64,000 nt of DNA, taken from positions 3,844,001 through 3,908,000 of the forward strand of contig NZ_AP019777.1 in NCBI RefSeq assembly GCF_019669905.1. The letters are read 5' to 3'. The position numbers were made by a program, and so were the translations under genes. Of this stretch, positions 50,850 through 61,883 are shown piece after piece. Below the pieces are notes generated by a model, which had not been told where the DNA came from, did not search any database, and was given only the letters and a program-made list of their open reading frames with translations. How positions within the stretch are numbered: position 1 is the first letter of the stretch; each line of letters begins with the position of its first letter. This stretch comes from Methylomonas koyamae. GTDB lineage: Bacteria; Pseudomonadota; Gammaproteobacteria; Methylococcales; Methylomonadaceae.

Positions 50850-53588
50850 ATGCAACATATCCGCCCCGATCCCGATGCACTGTTAGCCCGCGTCGAGCGC
50901 GACCAGGCCAGGGCCAAACGCGGCCGGTTGAAGATATTTTTCGGTGCCGCGGCCGGCGTCGGTAAGACATTTGCGATGCTGTTGGCGGCCCGGGAGCGGC
51001 GTGCCGACAATCTGGACGTGGTGGTCGGCGTCGTCGAAACCCACGGCCGCAAGGAAACCCAGGCACTGCTGACCGGCCTGGAAACGCTGCCGCTGCGTCG
51101 GATCGACTATAAAGGAACAGTGCTGCACGAATTCGATCTGGATGCCGCATTGAAGCGGCGGCCGGCCATCATTTTGGTCGACGAATTAGCGCATTCGAAT
51201 GTCCCCGGCTGCCGCCACCCGAAACGCTGGCAAGATATCCACGAATTGCTCGAAGCCGGTATCGATGTCTACACCGCGCTGAACGTGCAGCACCTGGAGA
51301 GTTTGAACGACGACATCGGCCAAATCTCCGGCATTCGGGTCTGGGAGACTGTGCCGGACACGGTGTTCGAAGACGCCGACGAAGTCGAACTGGTCGATCT
51401 GCCGCCGGACGAATTGTTGAACCGGCTTAAGGAAGGCAAGGTTTATCTGCCGCAACAAGCCCAGGAAGCGGTCAAGCATTTCTTCCGCAAAGGCAATCTG
51501 ATCGCGCTGCGGGAATTGGCTCTGCGCCAGACAGCCAGCAGGGTCGACGCCGAAATGCTGGATTACCGCGAAGACCACGCCATCCGCGAGGTCTGGCAAG
51601 TCAGCGAACGGATTCTGGTCTGCATCGGCCCCAACGCATTGGCCGAGCGCCTGGTTCGCGCCGGCAAACGCCTGGCGACCAGCCTGCGCGCGGAATGGAT
51701 CGTAGCCTACGTCGAAACCCCGCAGTTGCAGCGTCTGCCGGCCGAAAAACGCGACGGCGTGTTGCGCATTCTGCGCCTGGCCGAACAGCTCGGCGCCGAA
51801 ACCGTGACCCTCAGTGCACCGGACATGAGCGACGCCTTGATCCGCTTTTCCCGCCAACGCAACATCGGCAAAATCGTGATCGGCAAACCCAGCCGGCGCG
51901 GTTGGCGGCGCTGGCTATTCGGCTCGGTGGTCGATACTTTGGTCAGCCGGGCCCACAATATCAACCTGTATCTGCTCGGCAGCCCGCAAACGCGGGAGCG
52001 CGGCCAAGCTGCGCCGGAACTGGCGTTGTTCGGCAAAAGCCCCCTACCCGGCCTGAAGCAACGCATTCCCAGCAAAACCGCTCGGCGTTACCTGGGCTAC
52101 CTTTGGGCATTTGCCGTCAATGCGTTGATTACCGCGGCGGGCTATTTGCTGCTGGGCCGGCTGGAACCGGCCAACCTGATAATGGTGTATTTGCTGGGCG
52201 TGATTTTCGTCGCCAGCCGCTTCGGCCGCGGGCCGTCGGTGCTGGCCTCGGTGCTCGGAGTCGGCTGCTTCGACTTATTGTTCTTGCAGCCCTACTACAG
52301 CTTTTCGGTGGCCGACAGCCAGTATCTGATCACGCTGTCGGCGATGCTGGCAGTCGGCATCGTCGTCAGTAACCTGACCGCCAACGTACGCTCGCAAGCC
52401 AAAGTGGCCGCGCATCGGGAGCGCCGGGCCGCGGCGCTGTATTCGATGAGCCGGGAGCTGGGCAGCAGCCAGAGCGAAACCGACGTGGTGCGGGTTGCGG
52501 TCAAGCATTTGTATGCCGAATTCAGCAGCCGCAACGTGATTCTGTTTCCGAACGGCAACGGCCGCATGGTATTTCCGGCAGGAAAAGCCCTAGCCGAATC
52601 GTTGTTGGGTGCCGATTTGAGCGTGGCCCAATGGGTATTCGACCATAACGAAATCGCCGGACAAGGTACCGATACCCTGCCCGGCGCCTCCGCCGTCTAC
52701 TTCCCGATACATGGCGACGACCAGGTATTGGGCGTACTGGCCTTGCTGCCGGTTAACCTGCGTCGGGTGTTTTTGCCCGAGCAGCAAAAACTGCTGGAAA
52801 CCTTTTTGCGCCAGATCGGCCAGGCCATCGGCCGCATCCGCTTTTCCGAACGCGCCCGTTCCACCCAGATGCAAATGGAAGCGGAGCGTCTGCGCAACTC
52901 GCTGCTCAGCGCGATCTCCCACGATTTACGCACGCCGCTGGCGACCATCATCGGTTCGGCCAGCACCATCGCCCATAACCAGCAAAAACTGGCGCCGCAG
53001 GACCTGGTCGAACTCGGCCAAGGCATCGTCGACGAAGCCGAACGTATGGCGAATCTAGTCAACAACATCCTCGACATGGCCAAGCTCGAAGCCGGCGTGC
53101 TGGAGTTGAACAAGCAATGGTATCCGCTGGAGGAAATCGTCGGCACCGCATTGACCCAGTTGCAAGCCCAACTGGCCGGCCGGCCGGTCACGGTCAAGCT
53201 GCCGCCGGGCATACCGATGGTGCTGGCCGATTCGGTCATGATCGAACAGGTGTTGATCAATCTGCTGGAAAACGCAGTACGCTATACCCCGGAGGCCAGC
53301 CCGCTGGAAATATCGGCCGAATTCGGCGACAGTTCGGTCGAAATCGCCGTCGCCGACCGCGGCCCCGGCATTCCGCGCGGCATGGAGGAACGCCTGTTCG
53401 AGAAGTTCTACCAAGGCCGCCAGGAAACGGCGCAAAGCGGCGTCGGCCTGGGGCTCGCGATCTGCCGCGCCATCGTCGAAATTCACGGCGGCACCATCAA
53501 CGCGCGCAACCGGCCGGACGGCGGCGCGCTATTCGCCTTCAGGCTGCCGCGGGACCAGCCGCCGCCCGAAGTCGAACCCGAGGAATAA
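50850..53588 (+). CDS. kdpD: KdpD-like osmosensitive potassium sensor kinase
   Basis: A 912-residue sensor. An N-terminal KdpD domain with P-loop GAAAGVGKT (32-40) is followed by a USP-like domain. Four DUF4118 membrane helices (about 415-510), a GAF-like region, HisKA with ISHDLRTPLAT and HATPase with ENAVRYTPEA, DRGPGIP and GVGLGLAI complete it. The start is the ATG at 50850, since the TTG at 50832 would add residues without support. In E. coli it controls kdpFABC under potassium limitation, but no kdpFABC genes lie upstream here. It is followed after 21 bp by its response regulator. Confidence 0.93.
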   Translation: MQHIRPDPDALLARVERDQARAKRGRLKIFFGAAAGVGKTFAMLLAARERRADNLDVVVGVVETHGRKETQALLTGLETLPLRRIDYKGTVLHEFDLDAALKRRPAIILVDELAHSNVPGCRHPKRWQDIHELLEAGIDVYTALNVQHLESLNDDIGQISGIRVWETVPDTVFEDADEVELVDLPPDELLNRLKEGKVYLPQQAQEAVKHFFRKGNLIALRELALRQTASRVDAEMLDYREDHAIREVWQVSERILVCIGPNALAERLVRAGKRLATSLRAEWIVAYVETPQLQRLPAEKRDGVLRILRLAEQLGAETVTLSAPDMSDALIRFSRQRNIGKIVIGKPSRRGWRRWLFGSVVDTLVSRAHNINLYLLGSPQTRERGQAAPELALFGKSPLPGLKQRIPSKTARRYLGYLWAFAVNALITAAGYLLLGRLEPANLIMVYLLGVIFVASRFGRGPSVLASVLGVGCFDLLFLQPYYSFSVADSQYLITLSAMLAVGIVVSNLTANVRSQAKVAAHRERRAAALYSMSRELGSSQSETDVVRVAVKHLYAEFSSRNVILFPNGNGRMVFPAGKALAESLLGADLSVAQWVFDHNEIAGQGTDTLPGASAVYFPIHGDDQVLGVLALLPVNLRRVFLPEQQKLLETFLRQIGQAIGRIRFSERARSTQMQMEAERLRNSLLSAISHDLRTPLATIIGSASTIAHNQQKLAPQDLVELGQGIVDEAERMANLVNNILDMAKLEAGVLELNKQWYPLEEIVGTALTQLQAQLAGRPVTVKLPPGIPMVLADSVMIEQVLINLLENAVRYTPEASPLEISAEFGDSSVEIAVADRGPGIPRGMEERLFEKFYQGRQETAQSGVGLGLAICRAIVEIHGGTINARNRPDGGALFAFRLPRDQPPPEVEPEE

Positions 53589-53609
53589 CGCTCAACGGAA
53601 ACCCGCACC

Positions 53610-54308
53610 ATGTCCAAAACCGACCCCGTCATCATCGTCATCGAAGACGATCCGGCCATCCGCCGCTTTCTGCGCACCAGTCTGCACAGCAACGGCTACA
53701 AGGTGTTCGATGCCGAGACCGGCAGGCAAGGCCTGGTAGAATTGGGTGTGCGCAAGCCGGATTTGCTGATCCTGGACTTAGGACTACCGGATATGGACGG
53801 CGTCGATGTAATCAAGGCGGTACGCGCCTGGTCTGCGCTACCGATCATCATCCTGTCGGCCAGAAGCGGCGAACAACAGAAAATCGACGCGCTCGACGCC
53901 GGGGCCGACGATTACCTGACCAAACCCTTCGGTTTCGGCGAATTGCAGGCGCGGATCCGGGTAGCGCTGCGCCACGCCGTGCGGCCGTCGGACTCGGCGC
54001 AAGAGCAAGTATTTACCACCGGCAATTTGCAGGTCGACCTGATCAACCGGGTAGTCAAAGTCGACGACCGGGAAGTACACCTGACGCCGATCCAGTACCG
54101 GCTGCTAACGGTATTGGTCAAACATGCCGGCAAGGTGTTAACCCACCAGCAAATCCTGCGCGAGGTCTGGGGTCCCAATTACCAGGAACACGCCCACTAC
54201 CCGCGGATTTACATGAGCCAACTCCGGCAAAAACTGGAAGCCGACCCGGCCCAGCCCAAACTGCTGCTGACCGAATCCGGGCTGGGTTACCGGCTCAAAG
54301 TCTGGTAA
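53610..54308 (+). CDS. kdpE: KdpE-like response regulator
   Basis: A 232-residue OmpR/PhoB-type regulator. The receiver has EDDPAIRRFL, phosphoacceptor Asp in ILDLGLPDMDG and the Lys in YLTKPFGF. The C-terminal winged helix has VHLTPIQYRLLTVLVKHAGKVLTHQQILREVWGP and a MSQLRQKLEADP recognition region. It pairs with the preceding kinase. Its stop is 6 bp from that of the converging porin gene. The usual target kdpF promoter is not in the window. Confidence 0.93.
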   Translation: MSKTDPVIIVIEDDPAIRRFLRTSLHSNGYKVFDAETGRQGLVELGVRKPDLLILDLGLPDMDGVDVIKAVRAWSALPIIILSARSGEQQKIDALDAGADDYLTKPFGFGELQARIRVALRHAVRPSDSAQEQVFTTGNLQVDLINRVVKVDDREVHLTPIQYRLLTVLVKHAGKVLTHQQILREVWGPNYQEHAHYPRIYMSQLRQKLEADPAQPKLLLTESGLGYRLKVW

Positions 54309-54314
54309 CCCGGC

Positions 54315-55616
54315 TTAAAAGGTCACCACCACGTCGGCACCAAAGATAAACTGGCTGTCCTTGTTACGCTCGTCGTATGCATCGACGCCTTCCGACCAGT
54401 CGTAGCGCGCTTCCGGCCGCAGCATCAACCATTTCGCCGGTTTCCAGTTTACCCCTAGCGTCGCCGCATAATAATTGGCTGGCCCGGTCGCCAGTACCGC
54501 GCAACTCGGGCACATTTGGCCCACCCGAACGCCATCGTCGTCCCTAAACCATTCCCCGCGCAGGCCCACGCCCACCGTATCGGATACGTCGTATTTCAGT
54601 TGCGAGTGGATGCCGTACCATTCGGCGTCGGCGAAATTGTTCAACGGATGTTGTTGTTCGATGCCGTGGTCGTGTTGCAACACGTAATGCCAGCGCTCGG
54701 TAAAGTTATGTTGGAGAACCAGACTGTAAAACGTGCGGTTGTCGCGCTTATTGATACCGGTCTGGCGCTGAAATTCGCGCAGATTGTTATCGCTGTTGAC
54801 GTCGCCGGTAATCAGCGTCGCGGTAAACGAGGTCGCCGCATCATCGCTGGTCCAGGTCGCGCCGCCCAGAAAATTCCAGTTTTCCATGTTTTTATCGAAC
54901 CCGTCCCAGGCGCCGTTGCCGTCCAGCACGCCGTTCAATTTGCTATGGCCGCCGGTGACCGCACCCAGCGTCACGCTCAGATTTTGATGGACCGGATAGG
55001 TGGTGGTCATGCCGAAATGGGTAAATGGCTCGCCGTATTGAAAAGTATAGGGGTGGGTGTAGAAAAAATTATCCGGCGACAAGCCGGTCTCGTAACCCAT
55101 GATCGTATAAAACCGGCCGATGCGCGTGGTCAGGCCCTTGCCTATCGGCGTAAAAATATCCAGGTAAGCATTCGGAATCGCCAGTTTGTAAAAACGCTCG
55201 TCGGAACCGATCAAACGGTTGTCCCAATGGCCGCCGCCGTAGGGATTGATGGTATTGAAGCGGGCGTCGCTGCCGTACATCAGCGTCAACTTGCCGCCGA
55301 CATCCCAATGGTCGCCGCCGGTATTGACGTCGCGGATCAACTCGCCGCCGAGCTGGTGCAGATTGAATTCGTTGGCCCGGTCGGCAAACACCACGGGGCC
55401 GTTGTAGCCGTCGCCAGGATCGTTGGCGTTGTAAACGATACCGGCATCGGCCCAACTGTGGACGCGCAAACCGGCGGCTTTCATCCAGGGCAAATCGTTG
55501 ATCAGCGACAAGCCGTTCAATAAACCGGCGCGTTCCTCGGCCGGTAACGGCGACATCGCCATCAATAACGGTGCGGCATATAGCCATTCGCGGGTTCGGA
55601 AAGATGAGTGTGGCAT
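54315..55616 (-). CDS. Outer-membrane porin-like beta-barrel (BBP2-like)
   Basis: A 433-residue protein with a signal peptide (about 1-27, ..AMSPLPA-EER) and alternating strands throughout (HLHQLGGELIRDVN-like, KLTLMYGSDARFN, TRIGRFYTIMGYETG, SLVLQHNFTERWHYVLQHD, HSQLKYDVSDTVGVGLRGEWF). It ends in FIFGADVVVTF with a C-terminal Phe, as expected for BAM-assembled barrels. The pattern fits the OmpL/BBP2 (DUF1597) porin-like family. A CPSCAVLA pair sits in one loop. AGGAGAACACC precedes the ATG. It converges with kdpE, 6 bp apart. Confidence 0.85.
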   Translation of the reverse strand: MPHSSFRTREWLYAAPLLMAMSPLPAEERAGLLNGLSLINDLPWMKAAGLRVHSWADAGIVYNANDPGDGYNGPVVFADRANEFNLHQLGGELIRDVNTGGDHWDVGGKLTLMYGSDARFNTINPYGGGHWDNRLIGSDERFYKLAIPNAYLDIFTPIGKGLTTRIGRFYTIMGYETGLSPDNFFYTHPYTFQYGEPFTHFGMTTTYPVHQNLSVTLGAVTGGHSKLNGVLDGNGAWDGFDKNMENWNFLGGATWTSDDAATSFTATLITGDVNSDNNLREFQRQTGINKRDNRTFYSLVLQHNFTERWHYVLQHDHGIEQQHPLNNFADAEWYGIHSQLKYDVSDTVGVGLRGEWFRDDDGVRVGQMCPSCAVLATGPANYYAATLGVNWKPAKWLMLRPEARYDWSEGVDAYDERNKDSQFIFGADVVVTF

Positions 55617-55736
55617 GGTGTTCTCCTGTCGAAAAATGAATCGTCGAAGTTTTTCGGGCGCAAGCGCTCCCGCCAGCCGGAAAATCCGGCTTGAATGGTT
55701 GGGAGTATGGAAATTTAAACGGCTAAAACCGGCGGC

Positions 55737-57545
55737 TTAGTCGGGGCGGGCAAGATAGGCGCGCCAGCCGCCGTAATCGGTAATATCCAACGCCTCGCGC
55801 ACGGCGGCGGCTTCGCAAACGAAGCCCTGCACGCTGTTGCCGTCTTGCAATTGCACGCTGCCGATACCCAAGGGCGGCGGGATTTCGGCGACGAATTCGC
55901 CGTAACGGCTGACCGGCAAGGCCCACACCTCGACGGCAATCGCCGCGCCGGTTTCGTCGCGCACCATGCCGGGCCGCTTGCCGTCCGGCAATGCGTAAAG
56001 CCGGTAGGTCGGCGCGGTCAACGTACTTTGCAGCAACACGCCGCCGCGGCCGGTCAACAGACGGTTCAGCGGCAGGCCGGACAGATGCGCGCCGCACACC
56101 GCGACCCGGATGAAGCCGAAGGAGTCACCATTGCTCGCGTCGGGAAATTCCGAGCTTAAGGCTGCGGAGATGCCCAATTTATGCGGCACCGATTGCTCGC
56201 GCCGTTTCGCCAACGCCAGCAAAGCCCGGTCGGCAAAAGCCGGCGCGCACAAGGTGATGCCGAACGGCAGGCCATTGCCCCGAAAACCGGCCGGCAGCGC
56301 AATGGCGCTGAGGTCGAGCAGATTCATGAAATTGGTGTAATAGCCCAGCCGACTGTTCAATTCGATTGGCTGCTCTTCTACAGCAGCAATCGGATAAATG
56401 GTGCCGGTGGTCGGCGTGACCAGCACATCGACCTGACGCCAGATTTCTTCGCTTTTCACCTTCAAATCTTGCAAACGGTAAAACGCACGCCAGGCGTCGG
56501 CGGCCGACAAACTGGTGCCGTTGGCAATGATGGCGCGCGTCACTGGAAATAAGGCTTCGGGCTGGTTTTGCAACAATTCGCCGGCCACCAAATAACGCTC
56601 GGCCAGCCAGGGCCCGGCGTAGAGCAAGCCGGCGGCGTCCAGCAAGGGCTGAATGTCCACTTCGACGGCGCTGCCGCCTTGCCCGACCAGATCCACAACC
56701 GCCTCGGCAAACAATTCCGCAGCGGCAGCGTCGCCGAAAAATTGCAGTTGCTCCGGTTTCGGCACGCCAAAACGGAAACGGCCGGCAAAGCCCGGCGGCA
56801 CCGGCAAAGGCTGGTCGGGACGGTTATAGGCGTCTTCCGCATCGTAAACGTTGGCGACCCGCATCACCCGTTCCGCGTCGGCGGCCGTCAACGCGAAGAT
56901 CGACACGCAATCCAGGCTGCGGCAGGCCGGCACCACGCCGGACGTGCTTAACAAGCCCCGCGTCGGCTTGACGCCGACCAGGTTATTGAACGCCGCCGGC
57001 ACCCGGCCTGAGCCGGCGGTGTCGGTGCCTAACGCAAAGCTGGCCAGACCGGTCGCCACCGCGACCGCCGAACCCGAGCTGGAACCGCCGGCGATGTAAG
57101 CCGGATCGAAGCTGTTGCGGCAAACACCATAGGGCGAGCGGGTGCCGACCAAACCGGTCGCGAACTGGTCCAGATTGGTCTTGCCGACTGGAATCGCCCC
57201 GGCGGCGATCAATTGCCGCACCACGAAAGCCGATTGCTTGGGTTGATAGGCATAGGCCGGACAAGCTGCTGTGGTGGGCAAATCGGCCAAATCGATATTG
57301 TCCTTGATCGCAAACGGAATGCCGTACAAGGGCAAGTCGTCCGGCGACTGCTCCGCCAGCGCCGCGGCGTAAGCCAGCATGCGTTCGAACGGCAAACGGC
57401 TAATCCAGACGCCGCGCGCCGACTCGGACTCCAAGCGTTGCCAAAGCATTTCGACCAGCGCCGTCGGCGTCAGCGCGCGCTCCCGGTAAGCCTGGCTCAG
57501 GCTGGCTATGCTCAGGACTTCCGGCAATTCGGTCCAGGTCTTCAT
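55737..57545 (-). CDS. atzF: Allophanate hydrolase
   Basis: A 602-residue amidase-signature enzyme. The triad elements are Lys in [14 protein letters not shown], the [28 protein letters not shown]er loop, and the nucleophile Ser within the latter. The C-terminal ~150 residues form the second domain that completes decarboxylation of the carbamate product in AtzF/DUR1,2. It splits allophanate into ammonia and CO2, the last step of urea or guanidine breakdown. Its start overlaps the stop of the carboxylase gene by 4 bp, so the two are coupled. Confidence 0.95.
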   Translation of the reverse strand: MKTWTELPEVLSIASLSQAYRERALTPTALVEMLWQRLESESARGVWISRLPFERMLAYAAALAEQSPDDLPLYGIPFAIKDNIDLADLPTTAACPAYAYQPKQSAFVVRQLIAAGAIPVGKTNLDQFATGLVGTRSPYGVCRNSFDPAYIAGGSSSGSAVAVATGLASFALGTDTAGSGRVPAAFNNLVGVKPTRGLLSTSGVVPACRSLDCVSIFALTAADAERVMRVANVYDAEDAYNRPDQPLPVPPGFAGRFRFGVPKPEQLQFFGDAAAAELFAEAVVDLVGQGGSAVEVDIQPLLDAAGLLYAGPWLAERYLVAGELLQNQPEALFPVTRAIIANGTSLSAADAWRAFYRLQDLKVKSEEIWRQVDVLVTPTTGTIYPIAAVEEQPIELNSRLGYYTNFMNLLDLSAIALPAGFRGNGLPFGITLCAPAFADRALLALAKRREQSVPHKLGISAALSSEFPDASNGDSFGFIRVAVCGAHLSGLPLNRLLTGRGGVLLQSTLTAPTYRLYALPDGKRPGMVRDETGAAIAVEVWALPVSRYGEFVAEIPPPLGIGSVQLQDGNSVQGFVCEAAAVREALDITDYGGWRAYLARPD

Positions 57546-60500
57546 GCATCCTCCCCGGCCTGCAGCACCAGCAAATCCTGGCCGGCGCTGATTTGGGCGC
57601 CTTCGTTGCAAAACACTTTCCAGACCGTGCCGTCTGCCGGCGCCGTTACCGGGAATTCCATTTTCATCGATTCGACCACCACCAAGGCGTCGCCTTGCTT
57701 TACGCTATCGCCGGCGTGGACCAAAACCTGCCAGACGTTGCCGGCGATATGGCTGGCCACGGCGCGGGCGCCGGCCGGCAAATCAAGTTCGGTGTCGATG
57801 GCCGCCGCCGCGACCGCCTGATCGTCCGCATATACTTGCCCGGCTTGCTCCCAGCGTTCGCGTTCGGCGTCGAAGGCCGACTGTTGGCGCTGTTTGCACG
57901 CGGCTATCTCGCCGGCGTTTTGGCGCAGAAAGTCGTTGTATTGGCGCAGGCTGAAGGTTTCCTCGCGGATATCCAGCTTGGCCTTGCCGCTGATCACGTC
58001 CTGCCGGTAACGCAGCAATTCCTCGGCGGATACCGGGAAGAAGCGAATTTGATCGAAAAAGCGCAGCAACCACGGCTTGCCGTCGCGAAAATCGGCGGTT
58101 TGCCGGTAACGGTTCCACATCGGCACGGTGCGGCCGACGAACTGGTAGCCGCCCGGACCTTCCATGCCGTACACGCACATATAAGCGCCGCCGATGCCGA
58201 CCGCGTTTTCCGGGGTCCAGGTCCGGGCCGGGTTATATTTGGTCGTCACCAAGCGGTGGCGCGGATCGATCGGCGTCGCCACCGGCGCGCCGAGGTAGAC
58301 GTCGCCCAAGCCCATCACCAGATAGCTGGCGTTGAACAGGATGTCCTTGACCTGGTCGATACTGTCCAGACCGTTGATGCGGCGGATGAATTCGATATTG
58401 CTCGGACACCACGGCGCGTCCTTGCGCACCGACTGCATGTATTTTTCGATGGCCAATTGGGTGGACGGGTCGTCCCAGGACAACGGCAGGTAAACAATGC
58501 GGGTCGGCACTTCCATGTCCTCTATGGCCGGCAGTTCGGCTTCGGCTTGCGCCAAGATCCGCATTAATTCGTCCAGCGGCAGGCGACGGTCATAATGCAC
58601 CTGCAACGAGCGGATGCCCGGCGTCAGATCGACGATGCCGGCGATGCTGCGTTGTTGCAGCCAGGTCATCAAGGCATGTACTCGAAAGCGCAGATTGATG
58701 TTCAGCATCAACGGCCCGTATTCGACCAGCAGATTGCGGTCGCCGGCCTGGCGGTAGCTGACGGCCACCCGCTCGCCATCCTTCGGCAGTTGAGCCAGGA
58801 TACAGCTTTCCAGGGCAACCGTTTCCGCCGGCAATTCGGGCAAAGCCGCATCGGCAGGATGGTCTAGGACCCGTTCCACTTCGGCATCCAGCTTCGCCGC
58901 CTGTTCGCGGTTCAGGCGGATAAATCGCACGGTATTACCTGGCTTTAATTGGCCCAGTTTCCACAATTCCGCCGCGACCACCGTGGCCGGACAGACGAAG
59001 CCGCCCAGGCTGGGGCCGTCCGGACCCAGGATCACCGGCATGTCGCCGGTGAAATCCACCGCGCCGATGGCGTAGGCGTTGTCGTGGATATTGGACGGAT
59101 GCAAACCGGCCTCGCCGCCGTCGCTACGGGCCCAGCGCGGTTTCGGGCCGATCAGACGGATGCCGGTACGGTTGGAGTTGTAATGCACCTCCCAGTCGGT
59201 CGCGAAGAATTCGGCGATGTCTTCGTCGGTAAAGAAATCCGGCGCACCGTGCGGACCGTACAGCACGCCGATCTGCCAGTGCTCGGAATAAACCGGCAGC
59301 GCGGCCGGATTCGGCAGGACTTCCTCGGCCATGGCGGCTTCCGCCGCGACCGGCAACACGTCGCCGACCCGCAGCACCCGGCCGCCGTGGCCGCCGAACT
59401 GGCCCAAGGTAAAGGTGGCGCGGCTGCCCAAATATTCCGGCACGTCGAAGCCGCCTTGGATCGCCAGATAAGCACGGCAACCCTGACCGGCGATAGTGCC
59501 CAGTTTCAATACGTCGCCGGCGGACACCGCTGTGGCTTGCCAGAATGCGACGGCCTGGCCGTTCAATTCGGCCTGCATCGCCGCGCCGGCCAATACGATG
59601 CGGGTAGCGAAATTGAAACGCAGACTGGGGCCGTTGATGGCCATTTCCAGACCTGCCGCGTGTTCTGGATTACCCAAAATCCGGTTCGCCAAGCGAAAGG
59701 CCAACATATCCATCGGCCCGGACGGCGGCACGCCGACATCCCAATAACCCAGGCGGCCCGGATAATCCTGAATCATGCTTTGCGTGCCGGCTTCCAGCAC
59801 GTCCAGGGTGCGCGGCCGATAAGCCAGTCCGGCCAGGTAAGCGGTAATCTGGCGGCCGCTACGGAATACGTCGTCGGCGACGATCTGCCGCAAATAGGCC
59901 AGATTGGTTTCGATGCCGGCCAAGCGAGTGTCGGCCAAGGCCGCATCCATTTGCGCCAGCGCCTGTTCGCGGTCGGCGGCGTGGACGATGACTTTGGCCA
60001 GTAAGGGGTCGTAATTCGGGGTGACCTCAAGGCCGTTCTCCAGCCAATGATCGACCCGGACGCCGGCCGGGAAACGGCAATCGGTCAGCAGGCCGGCCGA
60101 GGGCTGGAAGTTCTTATTCGGGTCTTCGGCGTAAACCCTGACCTGCATAGCCCAGCCCTGCGGCGCGTGCCGGTACTGATCCAGAAACGTACTATCGCCG
60201 GCCGCCAGCCGCAGCATCCAGGCCACCAAGTCGGTACCGGTGACTTGCTCGGTCACGCCGTGTTCGACTTGCAGCCGGGTGTTGACCTCCAGGAAATAAA
60301 ATTCGTCGCTGTCCTGGTCGTAAACGAATTCGACGGTGCCGGCGGAACGGTAATTCACCGCCTCGGCCAGCGCCAGGGCATGGCGATAGAGCGCTTCTCG
60401 CGTCGCCTCGCTGAGGCCCGGCGCAGGAGTTTCCTCGATTACTTTCTGGTTGCGGCGTTGTACCGAACAATCGCGCTCGCCCAAATGGATCACCCGCCCG

Positions 60501-61150
60501 GCGCCGTCGCCGAAAATCTGCACCTCGATATGGCGGGCGCGTTCGATGAATTTCTCCAGATACAGGCCGCTGTCCTTAAAATTAGCCGCGCTCAAGCGCT
60601 GCACTACGGCAAATGCCTCTTGCAGTTCGGCGTCGTTGCGGCACAGCCGCATACCGATGCCGCCGCCGCCGGCCGTGCTTTTCAGCATTAATGGGTAGCC
60701 GATAGCGGCGGCCGCCTGCACAGCCTGCTCTATGTCCGCCAATAGACCGGTGCCGGGCAGCAGCGGCACGCCGCAAGCTTGGGCGATTTCGCGGGCGGTA
60801 TGTTTCAAACCGAAGCGGCGCAACTGTTCCGGCGTCGGGCCGATGAAGACAATGCCGGCCGCGGCGCATTGCTCGGCGAATTCGGCATTCTCGCTCAAAA
60901 AGCCGTAACCGGGATGGATGGCCTGGGCACCCGTTGCCAGCGCTGCTTCTAGAATTCGCTCACTGCGCAAATAGCTGTCTGCCGCCGCCGCCCCGCCGAC
61001 GCAAACCGCTTCGTCGGCTTGTTGCACGTGCTGGGCGTGGGCGTCGGCTTCGGAATACACCGCGACGCTGGCGACACCCAATTGATTTAGGGTCCGAATG
61101 ATGCGGCAGGCGATTTCGCCGCGATTGGCGATCAATACCTTGTTAAACAT
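57542..61150 (-). CDS. Biotin-dependent urea/guanidine carboxylase
   Basis: A 1202-residue fused enzyme. Biotin carboxylase domain (about 1-450) starts [21 protein letters not shown] and has the [13 protein letters not shown] loop. KipA/AHS2-like and KipI/AHS1-like carboxyltransferase modules follow (about 455-1050). A C-terminal biotinyl domain has [11 protein letters not shown]. It carboxylates urea to allophanate, or guanidine to carboxyguanidine, using ATP and bicarbonate. Gene order with two UAAP-type genes and an ABC transporter matches the guanidine carboxylase loci described in bacteria, so guanidine is the likely substrate. It overlaps atzF by 4 bp. Confidence 0.93.
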   Translation of the reverse strand: MFNKVLIANRGEIACRIIRTLNQLGVASVAVYSEADAHAQHVQQADEAVCVGGAAAADSYLRSERILEAALATGAQAIHPGYGFLSENAEFAEQCAAAGIVFIGPTPEQLRRFGLKHTAREIAQACGVPLLPGTGLLADIEQAVQAAAAIGYPLMLKSTAGGGGIGMRLCRNDAELQEAFAVVQRLSAANFKDSGLYLEKFIERARHIEVQIFGDGAGRVIHLGERDCSVQRRNQKVIEETPAPGLSEATREALYRHALALAEAVNYRSAGTVEFVYDQDSDEFYFLEVNTRLQVEHGVTEQVTGTDLVAWMLRLAAGDSTFLDQYRHAPQGWAMQVRVYAEDPNKNFQPSAGLLTDCRFPAGVRVDHWLENGLEVTPNYDPLLAKVIVHAADREQALAQMDAALADTRLAGIETNLAYLRQIVADDVFRSGRQITAYLAGLAYRPRTLDVLEAGTQSMIQDYPGRLGYWDVGVPPSGPMDMLAFRLANRILGNPEHAAGLEMAINGPSLRFNFATRIVLAGAAMQAELNGQAVAFWQATAVSAGDVLKLGTIAGQGCRAYLAIQGGFDVPEYLGSRATFTLGQFGGHGGRVLRVGDVLPVAAEAAMAEEVLPNPAALPVYSEHWQIGVLYGPHGAPDFFTDEDIAEFFATDWEVHYNSNRTGIRLIGPKPRWARSDGGEAGLHPSNIHDNAYAIGAVDFTGDMPVILGPDGPSLGGFVCPATVVAAELWKLGQLKPGNTVRFIRLNREQAAKLDAEVERVLDHPADAALPELPAETVALESCILAQLPKDGERVAVSYRQAGDRNLLVEYGPLMLNINLRFRVHALMTWLQQRSIAGIVDLTPGIRSLQVHYDRRLPLDELMRILAQAEAELPAIEDMEVPTRIVYLPLSWDDPSTQLAIEKYMQSVRKDAPWCPSNIEFIRRINGLDSIDQVKDILFNASYLVMGLGDVYLGAPVATPIDPRHRLVTTKYNPARTWTPENAVGIGGAYMCVYGMEGPGGYQFVGRTVPMWNRYRQTADFRDGKPWLLRFFDQIRFFPVSAEELLRYRQDVISGKAKLDIREETFSLRQYNDFLRQNAGEIAACKQRQQSAFDAERERWEQAGQVYADDQAVAAAAIDTELDLPAGARAVASHIAGNVWQVLVHAGDSVKQGDALVVVESMKMEFPVTAPADGTVWKVFCNEGAQISAGQDLLVLQAGEDA

Positions 61151-61219
61151 GAATCCTCTTCTGGCGGGCCGTCCCGCCTTGCTTTGCCAACGCCGGGCCG
61201 TCCCGGCGCGGATTACGGG

Positions 61220-61858
61220 TCAGTCCCAGATCAACAGGCGCACCGGCGTCGGGTTGTAGGCGTTGCACGGATTATTCAATTGCGGGCAGTTGGAAATCAG
61301 CGCGATGACGTCCATCTCCGCTCGCATTTCGACATACTTGCCTGGCGCGGAAATACCGTCGGCAAAGGTCAATTGGCCGTCGGCCGTGACCGGCACGTTC
61401 ATGAAGAAATTGATATTGCTGGCGATGTCGCGCTTGGCCAGGCCACAGTCGGCGTGGCCGACGGCCAATAGAAAACTGTCGCGGCAACTGTGCATGTGTT
61501 TCTTGTCCAGCGCGTAGCGGACGCTGTTGCTCTCGGCGGCGCAAGCCCCGCCCAACGTGTCGTGGCGGCCGCAGGTGTCGGCGACGATGGTCAGCAATAC
61601 CTTGCCCTCGCCGGACATCAGCTTAGTGCCGGCGCTCAAGTACAGATTGCCCTGGTGGCGTATCGTGTCGCTGGCGCTGTAGCGTTCTTCATGGTCGGCG
61701 GCGCTGTAAAACAGAGTATCGACGGCCTGGTTACCTTCCATGTCCAGAATGCGGAAGGTCTGGCCGTGCTTGATGGTATGCAGCCAGGGCTCGCCGGCCG
61801 GCAAGGTGTAATCGTAAATGGCGGTGCTCGGATCGAGCGTGCTCTCGACGATGGGCAT
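61220..61858 (-). CDS. Urea carboxylase-associated protein 1 / CgdAB-type deiminase subunit
   Basis: A 212-residue protein of the UAAP1/DUF1989 family. It has [58 protein letters not shown] and [18 protein letters not shown]. Paired UAAP1/UAAP2 proteins form carboxyguanidine deiminase in guanidine-degrading bacteria and convert carboxyguanidine to allophanate. Cys in GACAAE and nearby His/Asp could form a metal site. It lies between the carboxylase and UAAP2 genes on the same strand, 69 bp before the carboxylase. Confidence 0.9.
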   Translation of the reverse strand: MPIVESTLDPSTAIYDYTLPAGEPWLHTIKHGQTFRILDMEGNQAVDTLFYSAADHEERYSASDTIRHQGNLYLSAGTKLMSGEGKVLLTIVADTCGRHDTLGGACAAESNSVRYALDKKHMHSCRDSFLLAVGHADCGLAKRDIASNINFFMNVPVTADGQLTFADGISAPGKYVEMRAEMDVIALISNCPQLNNPCNAYNPTPVRLLIWD

Positions 61859-61883
61859 GGTTTCGTCCTCTTAAGATCGGTGA

